Positions 8,871-16,634 of a stretch of 64,000 nt of DNA are shown here, in pieces. A program made the position numbers and the translations under genes. Within the stretch, counting starts at the first letter, position 1. The number at the start of each line of letters is the position of its first letter. This DNA comes from Rhizobium sp. BT03 (GTDB lineage: Bacteria > Pseudomonadota > Alphaproteobacteria > Rhizobiales > Rhizobiaceae): NCBI RefSeq assembly GCF_030053155.1, contig NZ_CP125643.1:382820-446819 (forward strand), in the 5' to 3' direction. Below the pieces are notes generated by a model, which did not search any database, was not told the DNA's origin, and worked only from the letters and a program-made list of their open reading frames with translations.

Positions 8871-8879
8871 ACCAGTCCT

Positions 8880-8927
8880 CGGGACGGCGATTGCCGTCCC
8901 GACACGAACTCTGCCAGATTCTGGCAG
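8880..8927 (+). terminator. Two tandem hairpins after the monooxygenase gene
   Basis: Perfect 8-bp stem GGGACGGC/GCCGTCCC (8881-8900) followed by CTGCCAG/CTGGCAG (8911-8927) and then GATTTT. The T tract is weak, so this may be a partial terminator or a 3'-stabilising structure that sets monooxygenase and binding-protein mRNA levels separately. Confidence 0.55.
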
Positions 8928-8993
8928 GATTTTCGCGGCTGGCGGCCAAAGGGGCCGGCGGTTGAGCGGAACCACAAGGGGAGGAGGCCCTGA

Positions 8994-10163
8994 ATGCTGA
9001 AGAAAATCGTTGCAGCGCTTTTTACGCTGTCGAGCCTTTATCACATGAACGGCGTGGCGAAGGCTGACGGCCTCGATTCGTTGCCGCCGGACCAAAAGGC
9101 GCTTTACGAGAATATCGATCCCGCCATTCCGCTCGGGGGGACGGTGTACAAAGATTTTGTTCCAAAACGTCCACCGCCGTGGAAAATTGGTTATGCATCC
9201 ACATATGCCGGTAATACCTGGCGCGCGAACATCCTGGACGAATTCACCAACGTATTGCTTCCGAGATATAAGGAAGCAGGCCTAGTCTCCGATCTAATCG
9301 TCACGCAGTCTGACCTCAAAGACGCTGTCCAAATCCAGCAGATGCGGCAGATGGTTGACGACGGTGTTGATGCGATCGTCATTTGCTGCTCGAACATTAC
9401 CGCACTTAACAAGACCATAGAGTATGCTCATTCGAAAGGCGTGCCAGTCTTCTCAGTCTCGGGCTATGTCACATCACCCTACGCAATCAATGCCACAGAG
9501 AATAACACCGACGGTGGCTACAAGGCTGCTGAATGGCTTGCCAAGGAAATCGGTGAAAAAGGCAACGTCCTGATGGTATCGGGCATCCCCGGTTTCGCAT
9601 CATCGGACAGCTTCGACATCGGCGCGAAGAACGCGTTCGATAAATTCCCCGGTATCAAAATTGTAGGCACGATAGCTGGCAAATGGACCGACCAGGTCGC
9701 CCAGGTTGAGGTTCAGAAGTTTCTTGCCACCAATCTTGCTGAGGTTAATGGCATTCTCGTTCAGTCCGCTTCAGAAAACGGTGTCGTGAACGCAGTACAG
9801 CAATCCGGCCGCGACATGATGCCTATCGTGCTCGGGGGTGAGGCTTCGGCAGCCTGCTACTGGCGTAAGAACCCTGATTTCATAAGCAAGAGCTTCCATT
9901 TCTGGCCGCCGCGGTCTGATGCCCGCCTTGTGTGGGACGTCATGATGCGAACGCTCGAAGGCCAGGGACCAAAGATCCAGTCGATTCTTCGTCCTGCGCT
10001 TCCTTACACCATTGATGACGTGAAGGAAGTGCTGAAGGAAGATTGCGATCCCAATTCCACGGATTGGATCGAGCCGAAGAACAACGGCTGGTGGCCTGCA
10101 GACGTCGCTGCAAACTACTTCGAACGTCCTGAAGATCCGTTAGCTTGGCGGCCGAAGAAGTAA
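8994..10163 (+). CDS. Periplasmic sugar-type ABC substrate-binding protein 1
   Basis: 389-residue secreted binding protein of the ribose/TorT-like type (peripla_BP_4 fold). It starts with a Sec signal (MLKKIVAALFTLSSLY, cleavage near VAKADG) and has the typical DGVDAIVICCSNITALNKTI and NTDGGYKAAEWLAKEIGEKG segments. The long region before the first domain and the Trp-rich C-terminus are longer than in RbsB. ATG 8994 follows GGGGAGGAGG. No permease or ATPase is adjacent. It likely shares the importer encoded at 17767-21266, which has its own binding protein, giving two receptors for one transporter or two related ligands. Confidence 0.88.
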   Translation: MLKKIVAALFTLSSLYHMNGVAKADGLDSLPPDQKALYENIDPAIPLGGTVYKDFVPKRPPPWKIGYASTYAGNTWRANILDEFTNVLLPRYKEAGLVSDLIVTQSDLKDAVQIQQMRQMVDDGVDAIVICCSNITALNKTIEYAHSKGVPVFSVSGYVTSPYAINATENNTDGGYKAAEWLAKEIGEKGNVLMVSGIPGFASSDSFDIGAKNAFDKFPGIKIVGTIAGKWTDQVAQVEVQKFLATNLAEVNGILVQSASENGVVNAVQQSGRDMMPIVLGGEASAACYWRKNPDFISKSFHFWPPRSDARLVWDVMMRTLEGQGPKIQSILRPALPYTIDDVKEVLKEDCDPNSTDWIEPKNNGWWPADVAANYFERPEDPLAWRPKK

Positions 10164-10237
10164 TGAATGTTCTCCGGAAGGAGACCTCCCAGCCTCCCGC
10201 GTCGGTTTCTATAATCGGCGCGGGAGGTATCTGCGAT

Positions 10238-11458
10238 TTGATTGGAAATAGTGTGCTGGACTTTCACAGAATTCAACGTTTGCCGCCTTATGTTTTCGAA
10301 CAGGTCAACCGTTTGAAAGCAAGCGCGCGAGCGGGCGGCGCCGATATCATTGATCTCGGCATGGGAAACCCCGACCTTCCCACTCCTCAGTCGATCGTCG
10401 ACAAGCTGTGCGAGGTCGTGCAGGATCCGCGCACCCACCGCTATTCCTCCTCCAAGGGCATTCCGGGGCTGCGCCGTGCCCAGGCCGCCTATTATGCCCG
10501 CCGTTTCGGTGTCAAGCTCAACCCGGATACCCAGGTGGTCGCCACCTTGGGCTCCAAGGAAGGCTTCGCCAACATGGCGCAGGCGATCACCGCGCCCGGC
10601 GACGTGATCCTCTGCCCGAACCCGACCTATCCGATCCACGCCTTCGGTTTCCTGATGGCGGGCGGCGTGATCCGCTCGATGTCGGTTGAGCCGGATGAGA
10701 GCTTTTTCCCGCCGCTGGAGCGGGCGGTCCGGCATTCGATCCCGAAGCCGTTGGCGCTGATCCTCAACTATCCGTCGAACCCGACGGCCCTCGTCGCGAC
10801 GCTCGATTTCTATAAGGACGTCGTCGCCTTCGCCAAGAAGCATGACATCATCGTGCTTTCCGACCTTGCCTATTCCGAGATCTACTTCGACGGCGCTTCG
10901 CCGCCATCGGTTCTCGAAGTGCCGGGTGCAATGGATGTGACCGTCGAATTCACCTCGATGTCGAAGACCTTTTCCATGCCCGGCTGGCGCATGGGCTTTG
11001 CCGTCGGCAACGAGCGGCTGATCGCGGCGCTCACCCGCGTCAAGTCCTATCTCGACTACGGCGCCTTCACGCCGATCCAGGTGGCCGCGACCCATGCGCT
11101 GAACGGCGACGGTTCCGACATTGCGGAGGTTCGCAACGTCTACAAGCGTCGCCGCGACGTCATGGTCGAAAGCTTCGGGAAGGCCGGCTTCGACGTGCCG
11201 CCGCCGGCTGCCACCATGTTCGCCTGGGCAAAGATCCCGGAAAAGTTCCGTCATCTCGGTTCGCTGGAGTTTTCCAAGCTGCTGGTCGAGAAGGCCGACG
11301 TCGCCGTTGCACCGGGTATCGGCTTCGGCGAAATGGGCGACGACTACGTCCGTCTGGCGCTCGTCGAGAACGAACACCGCATCCGCCAGGCTGCGCGCAA
11401 CATCAAACGCTGGCTTAGCGGCGACGAGAAATTTGAAATCAACGTAATGAATCAGTGA
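10238..11458 (+). CDS. PLP-dependent aminotransferase (class I/II, AlaC/AatB-like)
   Basis: About 406-residue fold-type I aminotransferase. It has LGMGNPDLPTP near the start, the substrate/PLP Asn in NYPSNPTA, the Asp in LSDLAYSEIYFDG, the PLP lysine in SMSKTFSMPGWRMGF (near residue 243) and the carboxylate-binding Arg in DDYVRLALVEN. It strongly resembles the chromosomal alanine/LL-diaminopimelate-type aminotransferase of rhizobia. The family homology begins only at about 10259 (FHRIQRLPPYVFEQVN). TTG 10238 follows GGGAGG; GTG 10253 and ATG 10163, which overlaps the upstream stop, are alternatives. From about 10330 the DNA is more G+C-rich at third positions than its neighbours, suggesting a recent chromosomal origin. 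Confidence 0.9.
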   Translation: MIGNSVLDFHRIQRLPPYVFEQVNRLKASARAGGADIIDLGMGNPDLPTPQSIVDKLCEVVQDPRTHRYSSSKGIPGLRRAQAAYYARRFGVKLNPDTQVVATLGSKEGFANMAQAITAPGDVILCPNPTYPIHAFGFLMAGGVIRSMSVEPDESFFPPLERAVRHSIPKPLALILNYPSNPTALVATLDFYKDVVAFAKKHDIIVLSDLAYSEIYFDGASPPSVLEVPGAMDVTVEFTSMSKTFSMPGWRMGFAVGNERLIAALTRVKSYLDYGAFTPIQVAATHALNGDGSDIAEVRNVYKRRRDVMVESFGKAGFDVPPPAATMFAWAKIPEKFRHLGSLEFSKLLVEKADVAVAPGIGFGEMGDDYVRLALVENEHRIRQAARNIKRWLSGDEKFEINVMNQ

Positions 11459-11469
11459 AAGGATACCCG

Positions 11470-11868
11470 ATGCCAATCTTCGGATCATGCCAATGCAAAG
11501 CGGTAACGTACCAGGTTCAGGAAATTGATGGACCCATGTGGAATTGCTTCTGTCAAACATGCCGGAAGTCACACGCCGCTGATCACAATACCGCTGCGAA
11601 GGTGAAAAGCGAGCACTTCAAGATCCTTACAGGCCAAGATACGCTTCATAGCTTCGAATCGACGCCTGGAAAGCTGCGGTGGTTTTGTTCGGTATGTGGC
11701 TCGCACGTTTATGCGGAGCGGCCGGCCAGCCCGGAGCTCAAAGTCGTTAGAGCCGGCACGTTCGATACCGATCCTGGAAGTGTGCCGATGTCAAACGTAT
11801 GGGTATCGCATGCGGAACCTTGGCTCGCCCATGATCCATCGAAGGCAAGCTCACCAGAGTTCCCGTAA
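11470..11868 (+). CDS. GFA-fold (glutathione-dependent formaldehyde-activating-like) protein
   Basis: 132-residue zinc-binding protein of the GFA/CENP-V family. Cys pairs are visible at FGSCQCKAV, CFCQTCRKSH and FCSVCGSHVY, which form the two zinc sites. Characterised members act on S-hydroxymethylglutathione-type adducts, but most are uncharacterised. ATG 11470 is preceded by GAAAGGA; in-frame GTG 11455 overlaps the upstream stop. It is likely co-transcribed with the aminotransferase. A role in handling an aldehyde released by the pathway is conjecture. Confidence 0.82.
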   Translation: MPIFGSCQCKAVTYQVQEIDGPMWNCFCQTCRKSHAADHNTAAKVKSEHFKILTGQDTLHSFESTPGKLRWFCSVCGSHVYAERPASPELKVVRAGTFDTDPGSVPMSNVWVSHAEPWLAHDPSKASSPEFP

Positions 11869-12186
11869 GTGACCGGGATACTACCTGTCGTAACTGAGGT
11901 GGAGCCACGGCGACCGTATATCAAGCGGCAACGCCTCATTCCGTGTCCAGGAGGTTCTAACGCAAACGTGCTGGGTCGGTAAAAGCGGCAGGGATTGCAG
12001 ACAGTAGGTGCGCTTGCACGGCGAGCCCACCCATTGAGAGAATAAAGTCGTACGAGACAGAAGACTTCTGCGAAGCAATCCAGCCTTCGAGGTTGGGAAA
12101 TTACGGGTTGTGAGGGCTCAGGACACCGCAGGACTATTTTTGCCCCCACGGGTCCTCAACGACCTCCATTGCGGTGTGAGTGAAAA
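11869..12186. other. Non-coding stretch before the FMN reductase gene
   Basis: No recognisable gene on either strand. The open frames here show no family motif. The 3' part carries the promoter and weak operator copy F. Confidence 0.5.
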
Positions 12187-12200
12187 TTGTAAGATTGTCT
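12187..12200 (+). promoter_or_regulatory. Operator/promoter copy F (weak)
   Basis: TTGTAAGATTGTCT, two mismatches from the consensus site, 28 bp before the FMN reductase start. It keeps the GATTGTCT half. It would place ribBA and the FMN reductase under the same regulator, probably with lower affinity. Confidence 0.5.
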
Positions 12201-12228
12201 TATGCGAGAATGTTGGGAGTCCTGTGAC

Positions 12229-12747
12229 ATGAAAGTTGTTGTAATAACGGGGAATTTATCGCGCCCCTCGAAAACCCGGGCCGTAGCAGACTTCATGGTG
12301 GATCGGGTGCGCGCGTCCGGCAACGAAGCAAGCTGCTGGGACCTTGTCGACCTTCATCCGCACCTTGGGGCAACAGTGTTGCCCTCCAGCGCCGCTGAGA
12401 TTGTTAAAGCGGCACTCAACGATATTTTGGCTAGTGACGTGCTAGTTGTTGGTAGTCCGGTCTACAAAGCATCTTACACTGGGTTGCTGAAGCATTTATT
12501 CGACCTTGTCGACATGAAAGCGCTTAAGGGCCGCTATGTGATCCCTTTTGCAACCGGTAAAGCATCGAGTCACAAGCCGCTCGTCGAAGCCTCGATGGAA
12601 GCCTTATTCGACTTTTTCGAAGCGCAAATACATAGCCGTTTCATTTTCGCTCTCGATGAAGATTTTCAGAACGATGCTCTTTCTGAGAACCTGCGCGCGC
12701 TTGTCGACAGAGAGCTCGATGCCGCGCGTCGCGCCGTCAGCCCATAA
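12229..12747 (+). CDS. NADPH-dependent FMN reductase (SsuE/MsuE-type)
   Basis: 172-residue flavodoxin-fold FMN reductase. It has the N-terminal phosphate loop GNLSRPSKTRA, the family signature VVGSPVYKASYTGLLKHLFD and the following PFATGKASSHKP. SsuE and MsuE supply FMNH2 to two-component monooxygenases. This is the second, structurally unrelated flavin reductase of the cluster. ATG 12229 was chosen over the upstream ATG 12202 because family homology begins at KVVVITGN. The ribBA start is 17 bp beyond its stop with a strong GGAGGAGG site, so the two genes form one operon that makes and reduces flavin. Confidence 0.9.
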   Translation: MKVVVITGNLSRPSKTRAVADFMVDRVRASGNEASCWDLVDLHPHLGATVLPSSAAEIVKAALNDILASDVLVVGSPVYKASYTGLLKHLFDLVDMKALKGRYVIPFATGKASSHKPLVEASMEALFDFFEAQIHSRFIFALDEDFQNDALSENLRALVDRELDAARRAVSP

Positions 12748-12763
12748 TAAGGAGGAGGATTCC

Positions 12764-14044
12764 ATGTCTTTTTCGAGCATAGATGAGGCGATCGAGGCGA
12801 TCGAAGCGGGCGAGATGGTTATCGTGGTCGACGACGAAAACCGGGAGAATGAAGGCGACCTAGTCGTTGCTGCCGAAAAAATAACAGCTGAGCACATCGC
12901 TTTCATGATGAAATATGCGAGAGGCCTTATCTGCGTGCCACTTCCAGCCGAACGTCTCGACAAACTCGAGATCCCCCTGATGGTCACACGTAATTCGGAC
13001 TCACTGCAGACGGCATTTACCGTTTCCGTCGATTGCAAACACGGCACAACGACAGGGATTTCAGCCGAAGATCGAGCAGCAACCGTCAAGTCGCTCATCG
13101 ATCCGCAGACGCGGCCGGAAGACCTATCGCGACCGGGTCACATTTTTCCTTTGCGTGCAAATCGTCTCGGTGTCCTGGGCCGTCCTGGCCACACCGAAGC
13201 TGCCGTGGATCTTGCACGACTTGCCGGCCTGGCGCCGGCTGGCGTAATCTGCGAGATCGCCAATGACGACGGAACCATGTCTCGACTGCCAGATCTCGAG
13301 AAGTTCGCAATCGAACATGGCCTGCACATAGTAACGATCGACGCTTTGATTGAGTACTGCAGGAGTCGTGATACGAGGGTAAAGCGTTACGCGCAGTCCT
13401 TTATGCCAACGCGGTTTGGGGATTTCAAGGCAATTGCTTATCGCGATAGTTTGACGGGAACGGAACACTTAGCTTTGACACTTGGCGAGTTGTGCGAGAA
13501 GGAAGACGTTCTGGTACGGGTGCATTCTGAATGTCTGACAGGTGAGGCGTTCCGGTCCATGCGATGCGACTGCGGTCAACAGCTCGAAATGGCTCTTCGG
13601 GCGGTCCAGTTAGCGGGCGCTGGTTGCGTGATCTACATGCGTGGGCAAGAGGGGCGTGGCATTGGCTTAGGAAACAAAATTGCGGCTTACAGCCTGCAGG
13701 ATCATGGTCGTGATACTCTTGAGGCAAATCGGGAACTCGGCTTCGCATCTGATTCCCGCGAATATAACGCAGCGGCGGATATCATCCGCGACCTCGGTAT
13801 CGGCAGCGTTCGGCTTCTGACCAACAATCCTACAAAAATAGAGGCGCTGCGAACGTCAGGCGTCATCGTGTCGTCTCGCCAGAGTCTGATCGCCGCATCT
13901 AGCGCGTCCAACATCACTTATTTTAAGACAAAGCGCGATCGGTTTGGCCACCTGTTGGACCAGGACACGTCAGCTGAACACGTCGGCCGGAGCAACGTCT
14001 TTTCAGTGTTTGGCGCGCAGGTGTTCTCTGGACCCCTTGGATAA
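12764..14044 (+). CDS. ribBA: Bifunctional DHBP synthase / GTP cyclohydrolase II
   Basis: 426-residue fusion catalysing both entry steps of riboflavin synthesis. Residues 1-200 are 3,4-dihydroxy-2-butanone-4-phosphate synthase, with the acidic loop VVDDENRENEGDLV and GHTEAAVDLARLAG. Residues from about 207 are GTP cyclohydrolase II, with zinc cysteines in SECLTGEAF and MRCDCG, then GQEGRGIGLGNK and LLTNNPTK. Both active sites appear intact. No FMN riboswitch precedes it. Expression instead follows the FMN reductase promoter, so this looks like a pathway-dedicated, FMN-insensitive extra copy that raises flavin supply for the monooxygenase. An analogous coupling is known for rib genes in lux operons. 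Confidence 0.93.
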   Translation: MSFSSIDEAIEAIEAGEMVIVVDDENRENEGDLVVAAEKITAEHIAFMMKYARGLICVPLPAERLDKLEIPLMVTRNSDSLQTAFTVSVDCKHGTTTGISAEDRAATVKSLIDPQTRPEDLSRPGHIFPLRANRLGVLGRPGHTEAAVDLARLAGLAPAGVICEIANDDGTMSRLPDLEKFAIEHGLHIVTIDALIEYCRSRDTRVKRYAQSFMPTRFGDFKAIAYRDSLTGTEHLALTLGELCEKEDVLVRVHSECLTGEAFRSMRCDCGQQLEMALRAVQLAGAGCVIYMRGQEGRGIGLGNKIAAYSLQDHGRDTLEANRELGFASDSREYNAAADIIRDLGIGSVRLLTNNPTKIEALRTSGVIVSSRQSLIAASSASNITYFKTKRDRFGHLLDQDTSAEHVGRSNVFSVFGAQVFSGPLG

Positions 14045-14227
14045 CGGAGCCGCCCTCGCCACTTACCTGCCGGTGATTGTAGGGGGCCGCCTTTGACCGG
14101 CAGAGTCCTAGAGCTTTTGCGTGGGCCCTGCCAGCACATCATTCGTGCAGGCCTATCGGAGTGATGTGGCCCGCGATTGCATCGAAAGCAGCGTTCGACC
14201 ATATCTCGTCTTGAGCACGGCTGTTCC

Positions 14228-14255
14228 GACGGATCGCATTTAATCGCGGTCCGTC
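14228..14255 (+). terminator. Rho-independent terminator after ribBA
   Basis: 10-bp stem (GACGG and CCGTC outer pairs, CGC/GCG inner, one wobble) with an 8-nt loop, followed by TTGTCTTT. It lies between convergent ribBA and the minus-strand dehydrogenase. Confidence 0.7.
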
Positions 14256-14280
14256 TTGTCTTTCGAAAAGTCTCGCAAAA

Positions 14281-15387
14281 CTAATGCTTCATGCGAAGGA
14301 TCGGCTTAATGACTTTGCCGCTCTCGGAATCAGCCATCGCCTCGTTGATCTGGTCGAGGTCATAGAACTGAACCAGTTTGTCGAACGGGAAAAGTCCCTG
14401 CTGCCAATACTCGATCAACTGCGGGACGAACTCGGACGGAACGCTTTGTCCTTCGACAACGCCGATCAATGTGCGGCCGAAAAGGAAGTTCCCGATATCG
14501 ATCGTGCCTTCAGTGCCGAGAGCGGACGAGCCAACGAGACCGCATGTTCCCGGCGTACCAAGGCAGTCGACTGCCTGACGGAAAACTCGCGGCGAACTCG
14601 TGCATTCCAAGCTGAAATCAACGCCTGCGGGGACGATCTTCCTGATCGCGGCAACGCTGTCCAATTTGCGGGCATTTATCGTGTGCGTCGCCCCGAGTTC
14701 GCGCGAAAGTTCCAGCCGTTCATCGTTCAAGTCGATCACGATGATGGTCGCGCATCCGGCGATTTTCGCGGCCATCGTAGCCGCCATGCCAACCGCACCA
14801 GCACCGAACACTGCTATTGACGAGCCGGGCTTCGGCTTGAGGCAATTCAGTACCGCGCCAGCACCGGTCTGAAGCCCGCACCCGAGCGGTCCGATCAACT
14901 CGAGTGGAACATCCTTTGCAACCTTCACGGCGTTTCGTTCGCTGGCGATGGCGTAGGTTGCAAATGACGACTGCTCGAAGAAGCAGCCACTAATCTGTTT
15001 CCCGTGAGAATCATGGATCGGGCAGGTGCCATCCGGACGAGTGCCGCGGAAATTGCGACCGAAGAAGTCCTCGCAGTAGAAAGGTGTACCGGAAAGGCAC
15101 TTTTCGCACTTGCCGCAATAGGCGTAGCTCAAAGCAACGTGATCACCGGGCACAAGATCTTTAACTGCGCTCCCGACGGCCTCGACGACGCCAGAGCCTT
15201 CGTGTCCCAACACAACAGGTTGAGGTACGTCATATCCCTGGTCCCTGACCACCAGGTCGGTATGACATACCCCCGATGCGACGATGCGGACCAAAATCTC
15301 GTCTGCACGAGGTTCCTCAATCCCTATGCACTCCAAGATCAAGGGCTTCGCCTTTTCGCGCGAGACCGCCGCATATGCCTGCTTCAT
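14281..15387 (-). CDS. Zinc-dependent alcohol dehydrogenase (aryl-alcohol dehydrogenase-like)
   Basis: 368-residue medium-chain dehydrogenase. It has GVCHTDL and GHEGSG (catalytic zinc), CGKCEKCLSGTPFYC (structural zinc) and GAGAVGMAATMAAK (NAD binding). The LGCGLQTGAGAVLN segment and the long insert before it resemble benzyl-alcohol/geraniol dehydrogenases of the XylB group. Start is ATG 15387, behind GGAGG; the longer frame to 15417 adds unconserved residues. It is a single-gene unit under operator copy D and is closely related to the dehydrogenase at 21325, so the cluster keeps two paralogues of this subgroup. Confidence 0.9.
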   Translation of the reverse strand: MKQAYAAVSREKAKPLILECIGIEEPRADEILVRIVASGVCHTDLVVRDQGYDVPQPVVLGHEGSGVVEAVGSAVKDLVPGDHVALSYAYCGKCEKCLSGTPFYCEDFFGRNFRGTRPDGTCPIHDSHGKQISGCFFEQSSFATYAIASERNAVKVAKDVPLELIGPLGCGLQTGAGAVLNCLKPKPGSSIAVFGAGAVGMAATMAAKIAGCATIIVIDLNDERLELSRELGATHTINARKLDSVAAIRKIVPAGVDFSLECTSSPRVFRQAVDCLGTPGTCGLVGSSALGTEGTIDIGNFLFGRTLIGVVEGQSVPSEFVPQLIEYWQQGLFPFDKLVQFYDLDQINEAMADSESGKVIKPILRMKH

Positions 15388-15440
15388 GTAACTGTTCCTC
15401 CAAGGCTCACAACGCAATTCGCGCGAACGTACTCATCGTC

Positions 15441-15454
15441 AGACAATCAGTCAA
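15441..15454 (-). promoter_or_regulatory. Operator/promoter copy D (dehydrogenase)
   Basis: Reads TTGACTGATTGTCT on the minus strand, one mismatch from consensus. TACGTT lies 17 bp beyond the -35 part. It is about 54 bp upstream of the dehydrogenase start. Confidence 0.68.
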
Positions 15455-15749
15455 TAATTACTCTAAAATTAGATCAGTTCAACCGGAGCAGGGCTGCATT
15501 TTTGCAAAGTCACGAGTGAACGCTGATTTGAAGTGATCAAAGGGTTCCGATGCATGTTCGAAAGGGAGCATGCGTCTTGTCCCGCTTTGGGCTGAAAGAT
15601 CGGCTGACGAAAATTTAGTAGCAACGTGTGAGGCGAGCCGGATGGCGTCGCTTGCCGACGTCGAGCCGGTTCTGAAGGCTATCGACAGCTTCGAGACACC
15701 GGTATTGCCAAGTTCAACCGACTACAAACGATGCTACTGCCAGCCAGGC
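15455..15749. other. Non-coding stretch between dehydrogenase promoter and phosphatase gene
   Basis: About 295 bp in which I find no supported gene. An 89-codon plus-strand frame here overlaps the end of the phosphatase gene and has no family features. Confidence 0.5.
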
Positions 15750-16379
15750 TTAACAGACAGTACCAACCAGGACGTTAGTCTTCTCGATGATCGAGAGGTC
15801 CGACGCAATCCGGTATACAGTTGGCGCGGCGGTCGGTGACTCAATAGCGAGCGTATCCTGGATCGTGAGGCGTTCGATGCCCTGCTTTAGTGACCTGATC
15901 GTATTCCCGTGGGCCACCACAAGAACCGATTTCCCTCTCAACAAGGGGGGGAACACTTCGCTTATCAAAAAGGGCAGAACCCTCGCGCTTATGTCCCGTA
16001 TGCTTTCTCCCCCAGGTGGTGGAGTGCTGTACGAGCGGCGCCAAACCTGGACAACATCCTGGCCCCACCGCTCACGTGCCACGTTCTTGTTGATGCCGGT
16101 GAGCTGTCCGTAGTCGCGTTCGTTCAACTCGGTTCTCCTGATTGGCTCCAGCAGATCGCCGTTGGTTTCGTTCAAAATCGCTCTGCAAGTGTCGACTGTG
16201 CGCAAGAGGGCAGAGCTAAACGCAATATCGAACGAGATGCCGAGGTTCGCGAGCAGTGAGCCGGCTCGCCTGCTCTCAGACCAGCCCTCCTGTGTGAGCG
16301 GCACGTCGCTCGTACCCGTGAACTCCCCGCGCGCGTTCCCTTCGCTTTGGCCATGCCGGACAATCACCAGAGTGGACAT
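15750..16379 (-). CDS. Phosphoglycerate mutase-like histidine phosphatase
   Basis: 209-residue histidine-phosphatase-superfamily protein closest to dPGM (GpmA) of alphaproteobacteria. It has the catalytic loop VRHGQSEGN near the start, TELNERDYGQLTG (catalytic Glu), PPGGESIRD and the second His in VVAHGNTIRSLKQG. Length fits bacterial dPGM. In GpmA the signature is usually RHGxSxWN; here Gly replaces Trp, which is common in rhizobial GpmA. Its promoter carries operator copy E, so it is probably induced with the pathway. It could be an extra glycolytic mutase or a phosphatase for a phosphorylated intermediate. Confidence 0.82.
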   Translation of the reverse strand: MSTLVIVRHGQSEGNARGEFTGTSDVPLTQEGWSESRRAGSLLANLGISFDIAFSSALLRTVDTCRAILNETNGDLLEPIRRTELNERDYGQLTGINKNVARERWGQDVVQVWRRSYSTPPPGGESIRDISARVLPFLISEVFPPLLRGKSVLVVAHGNTIRSLKQGIERLTIQDTLAIESPTAAPTVYRIASDLSIIEKTNVLVGTVC

Positions 16380-16427
16380 TCATAACCCTCCCATCGATTT
16401 AGCGAACACGAATATTGTCGCACCATC

Positions 16428-16441
16428 GGACAATCCGTCAA
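16428..16441 (-). promoter_or_regulatory. Operator/promoter copy E (phosphatase)
   Basis: Reads TTGACGGATTGTCC on the minus strand, two mismatches from consensus. ACAATA lies 17 bp beyond the -35 part, a good -10. It sits 49 bp upstream of the phosphatase start. Confidence 0.62.
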
Positions 16442-16505
16442 GTGCGACTATGTGCAAGTGAAAACAAAACGATGTCGAAAAAACAAACGTCGAAGTTTAT
16501 ATTTA

Positions 16506-16519
16506 TTGACAGATTGTCT
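16506..16519 (+). promoter_or_regulatory. Operator/promoter copy C (ABC transporter operon)
   Basis: Exact TTGACAGATTGTCT about 115 bp upstream of the binding-protein start, with TACCAA 17 bp beyond the -35. It is oriented toward the transporter operon. Confidence 0.72.
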
Positions 16520-16634
16520 GATAGCTCATACCAATGCACTCCGCCGTATTGAGGAGAGTCCGGCACGGCTTGGGAAGGCAAGGCTCTCGCCTTAACAGAC
16601 AATGCCGCCCAGAGCGGCCGGAGGAGGAATTTTC

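Noticed and set aside
12100..12764. FMN riboswitch in front of the flavin genes
   Set aside because: ribBA follows the reductase gene by 17 bp, and the region before the reductase lacks the conserved RFN blocks; control seems to be by the weak operator.
15570..15839. 89-codon plus-strand frame
   Set aside because: Overlaps the end of the phosphatase gene on the other strand and has no recognisable features.
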